64,000 bases of DNA from G963667975 sp963677395 (lineage in GTDB: Bacteria > Bacteroidota > Bacteroidia > Bacteroidales > G963667975): NCBI GenBank assembly GCA_963677395.2, contig OY781965.2:1240001-1304000 (forward strand), read 5' to 3'. The notes under the pieces were generated by a model that saw nothing but the letters and a program-made list of their open reading frames with translations, did no database searches and had not been told where the DNA came from. Position numbers and translations under genes: made by a program. This document shows positions 62,248 to 64,000 of this stretch, piece after piece (the stretch's first letter is position 1; each line of letters starts with the position of its first letter).

Positions 62248-62285
62248 AGCAATTCCAGAGAATAATAATGTTCTCCGGAATTGCT
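62248..62285. terminator. Hairpin after the small PVDGG-tail gene
   Basis: AGCAATTCCAGAGAA (62248-62262) pairs with TTCTCCGGAATTGCT (62271-62285), 14 of 15 positions, loop of 8. On the minus strand it is followed by TTTCTGACTTTT. It separates the small gene from the cohesin-domain gene. Confidence 0.7.
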
Positions 62286-62298
62286 GAATATTACATGT

Positions 62299-62541
62299 TT
62301 AAATGGATTTTTTCCATTGATAGATTTTTCTTCCGCCATATAATGTGCCCATCGCAAGCAGAATGGAAAGACCTCCGTCAACAGGGGCTCCGCCACCGCT
62401 AACAGGTGCTGAGCCGGGAGCTCCTACAGGAGAAGCACCACCTGAACCCGATCCGCCAGGATGAGGTGGTTGTGCCGAAGAGAAAAGTGGAGTAACCGCT
62501 AAAACTGCTGTTACTATCATTATTTGAATAATTGCTTTCAT
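62299..62541 (-). CDS. Small exported protein with PVDGG C-terminal sorting-type tail
   Basis: An 80-residue protein: signal peptide (MKAIIQIMIVTAVLAVTPLF, cleaved near SSAQ), a ~30-residue Pro/Gly/Ser/Ala low-complexity stretch, then APVDGGLSILLAMGTLYGGRKIYQWKKSI. The end is a tripartite signal: a PVDGG motif, a short hydrophobic helix with LL and YGG, and a basic tail. Small Bacteroidota proteins with the same PxDGGLxxLLAxGxxYG ending are known (PID-CTERM type) and thought to be recognised by a membrane sorting enzyme. Its neighbours on both sides are T9SS cargos. Function unknown. Confidence 0.8.
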   Translation of the reverse strand: MKAIIQIMIVTAVLAVTPLFSSAQPPHPGGSGSGGASPVGAPGSAPVSGGGAPVDGGLSILLAMGTLYGGRKIYQWKKSI

Positions 62542-62579
62542 TTTTCTTCTTTTTAAAGTGTGAATGAATTTTTTTATTG

Positions 62580-62618
62580 AAAATCCGGAAGGAGGTATTA
62601 AACCTCCTCCTCCGGATT
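62580..62618. terminator. Terminator between the second cargo gene and the PVDGG-tail gene
   Basis: AATCCGGA-A-GGAGG (62582-62595) pairs with CCTCC-TCC-TCCGGATT (62603-62618). On the minus strand the stem is followed by TTTCAATAAAAAAATT, so it should end or attenuate transcription coming from the upstream cargo gene. Confidence 0.7.
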
Positions 62619-62635
62619 CTCAACGTTTACGTATT

Positions 62636-64000
62636 TTAATGAATGAAAACCTTTTGAGTATAAGATTTGCTTTCTGTTACAACCTTTACAAAGTAGTATC
62701 CGGATTCAACATTTAATGAAATTCGGTTTTCAGTACCTGCTTTTGCAATTATCTGGCCTAATGCGTTGAAAATATTGATTTCACGGATAATTTCGTTTGC
62801 AGGGTTTGCGATTATAACATCTTTATGTTGTGCAAAAATGTGAATGCCATTTGCATTGTTTTCATCTATACCAACAGTAGATGAGAAGAGAATTGTAAAA
62901 CGGTTCGTGTTGTCAGTTACAGAAGAAACAAATGAATATACTTGATTTTGTAACAAATTAACGCTTTGATTTAATTTATTGTCAATCAAATACACTGATA
63001 CGCCTGCTGCAATTGAAGATAAATCTGATGCAGTGATCGTAAAGTTACCATCAGTACCAGCTTCAAAATTCATGGGAATGCTAACATTTGTGTTTGGAAT
63101 GATTTCTGCTAATGCATTGATTGAGAGTTTTTGGTTGTTTGCGATGGTGTATAATTGAGGAGCGTTGCTATCACCATAAAGTTTACGGCTATCATAATTA
63201 ATATCAAATCCATTGGTTGCCTGACTACTGAATGCAACCAATACTTCGTCGGCGTAGCTGTTGCCTTCAACTCTTAAACGCATTGCGTTTGCATTTGACG
63301 ATTTAAAAATAGGTTGTGAACTATGAGTTCTCCATGCATTTTGGAACGTAAAAGTACTATTTGATGTTGCATCAATCATAAATCCTTGATTCGTAGGAAT
63401 TATGTTTGTAGCACTTAGCGTTGATGCTTGATTTGCAGCGTTATATACCGAGTAGTTATGATCTGTTTGATTCCATGTGTAAAATGCAGAGGTTTGGTTA
63501 GATAAGCCTGAAGCCCATGCAAGGTCAAGATTGATTGCAGATGGATATGGATTTCCAAGTAAGTTGAATCCAAAACCACTGTATGAACCTGTGTTCATAG
63601 TAACAGGAACAGAAATAGAACCATCATTTAATAAGCCATTGAAGTTCGCTATGGCTGCACTGTTACTTGCCCAAATAGAATATCCCTTGCCATTTGTAAG
63701 CACTATGTTGCCATTTGAAATTCCAGCCCATGTTCCATCATTATTTAATGACTGTACATAAACAGGAGGTTGGTTGTTGTTATAGAAAGAAAGTGCTTTT
63801 GCATTATTTACAGATGATGACATTAAATGCCATGCATTTTGAGTAATGGCGCGTTTTGCAAGTGTTGATGTGGTTACGGTTAAATTACTGTTGCCAATAA
63901 CAGAAGCGCCATTTTCAACCAACAAAGTATTCACTGTTACAGGAGTAGAAATTGTTACCAAGTCATTGATAATCACGCTGTCAATTGCAGATGGGATGCC
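62636..64000 (-). CDS. T9SS cargo protein, N-terminus outside the window (partial)
   Basis: The frame is open to the right edge (the first visible residues read GIPSAIDSVIINDLVTISTP), so the start and signal peptide are missing. The beta-rich repeat VTVNTLLVENGASVIGNSNLTV precedes NLLGNPYPSAINLDLAW and the module LRVEGNSYADEVLVAFSSQATNGFD...KLYGDSNAPQLYTI...FTITASDLSSI, which matches the cohesin-domain neighbour position by position. The last ~75 residues are a type A T9SS sorting domain (EINIFNALGQIIAKAGTENRISLNVESGYYFVKVVTESKSYTQKVFIH). A GTG at 63976 is only an internal Val codon. Confidence 0.85.
   Translation of the reverse strand, partial: GIPSAIDSVIINDLVTISTPVTVNTLLVENGASVIGNSNLTVTTSTLAKRAITQNAWHLMSSSVNNAKALSFYNNNQPPVYVQSLNNDGTWAGISNGNIVLTNGKGYSIWASNSAAIANFNGLLNDGSISVPVTMNTGSYSGFGFNLLGNPYPSAINLDLAWASGLSNQTSAFYTWNQTDHNYSVYNAANQASTLSATNIIPTNQGFMIDATSNSTFTFQNAWRTHSSQPIFKSSNANAMRLRVEGNSYADEVLVAFSSQATNGFDINYDSRKLYGDSNAPQLYTIANNQKLSINALAEIIPNTNVSIPMNFEAGTDGNFTITASDLSSIAAGVSVYLIDNKLNQSVNLLQNQVYSFVSSVTDNTNRFTILFSSTVGIDENNANGIHIFAQHKDVIIANPANEIIREINIFNALGQIIAKAGTENRISLNVESGYYFVKVVTESKSYTQKVFIH

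Overview
The window is a piece of a Bacteroidota chromosome, most likely an anaerobic Bacteroidales-type organism. The evidence is: several cargo proteins with C-terminal type IX secretion (T9SS) sorting domains; promoters of the Bacteroidota type (TTG, about 19 nt, TAnnTTTG); Cys-poor S14 and L36; one uninterrupted rpsL-rpsG-fusA-S10-spc-alpha ribosomal run without tuf or adk; a short lysine-type phosphoglycerate dehydrogenase; and HydE/HydF maturases that imply an [FeFe] hydrogenase and fermentative, low-oxygen life. I saw no rRNA, tRNA or CRISPR array.

Region by region. 0-1.5 kb: the tail of a T9SS cargo protein, a small lipoprotein and a DUF2490 outer-membrane protein. 1.5-5.9 kb (minus): a TolC/adaptor export pair without its own pump, then tsaB and a Usp-like gene. 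6.1-8.5 kb: a secreted M1 aminopeptidase. 8.6-15.2 kb: a TetR-controlled RND tripartite efflux operon. 15.4-19.4 kb: aspartase-like lyase, hydF and hydE. 19.5-20.1 kb: a MarC-family membrane protein.

20.1-27.0 kb looks like an accessory island between housekeeping genes. It holds an HxlR regulator divergent from four oxidoreductase genes (SDR, OYE, SDR, MDR), a DUF1016/PDDEXK nuclease gene carrying two copies of an in-frame palindrome, a possible transposase remnant and a 5'-truncated HEAT-repeat gene, with palindrome-rich DNA at the left edge. 27.0-29.3 kb: serC and a phosphoglycerate dehydrogenase, separated by a cruciform-like terminator. 29.3-36.9 kb (minus): NifU-like and Mrp Fe-S genes, an alkyltransferase-like protein, trmB, an HU/SPOR membrane protein, kdsB, a deoxynucleoside kinase, ugd and a HAD nucleotidase.

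36.9-55.1 kb: a 33-gene ribosomal/translation/secY/rpoA operon from one strong promoter to one strong terminator. It includes rpmD and rpmJ, both shorter than 60 codons. 55.2-60.2 kb: an HD phosphohydrolase, lpxD, queE and a protein with the PorE-like domain order TPR, PD40, regulatory-like domain, OmpA. 60.2-64 kb (minus): two T9SS cargo proteins sharing a paralogous C-terminal module, one with a cohesin-like domain, flanking a tiny exported protein that ends in a PVDGG/hydrophobic/basic sorting-type tail.

The observations most worth following are the DUF1016 internal palindromes, the small PVDGG protein between two T9SS cargos, the hyd maturation cluster with aspartase but no hydG, the serC/serA attenuator-like cruciform, and the well-formed dyads at the HxlR and TetR promoters.
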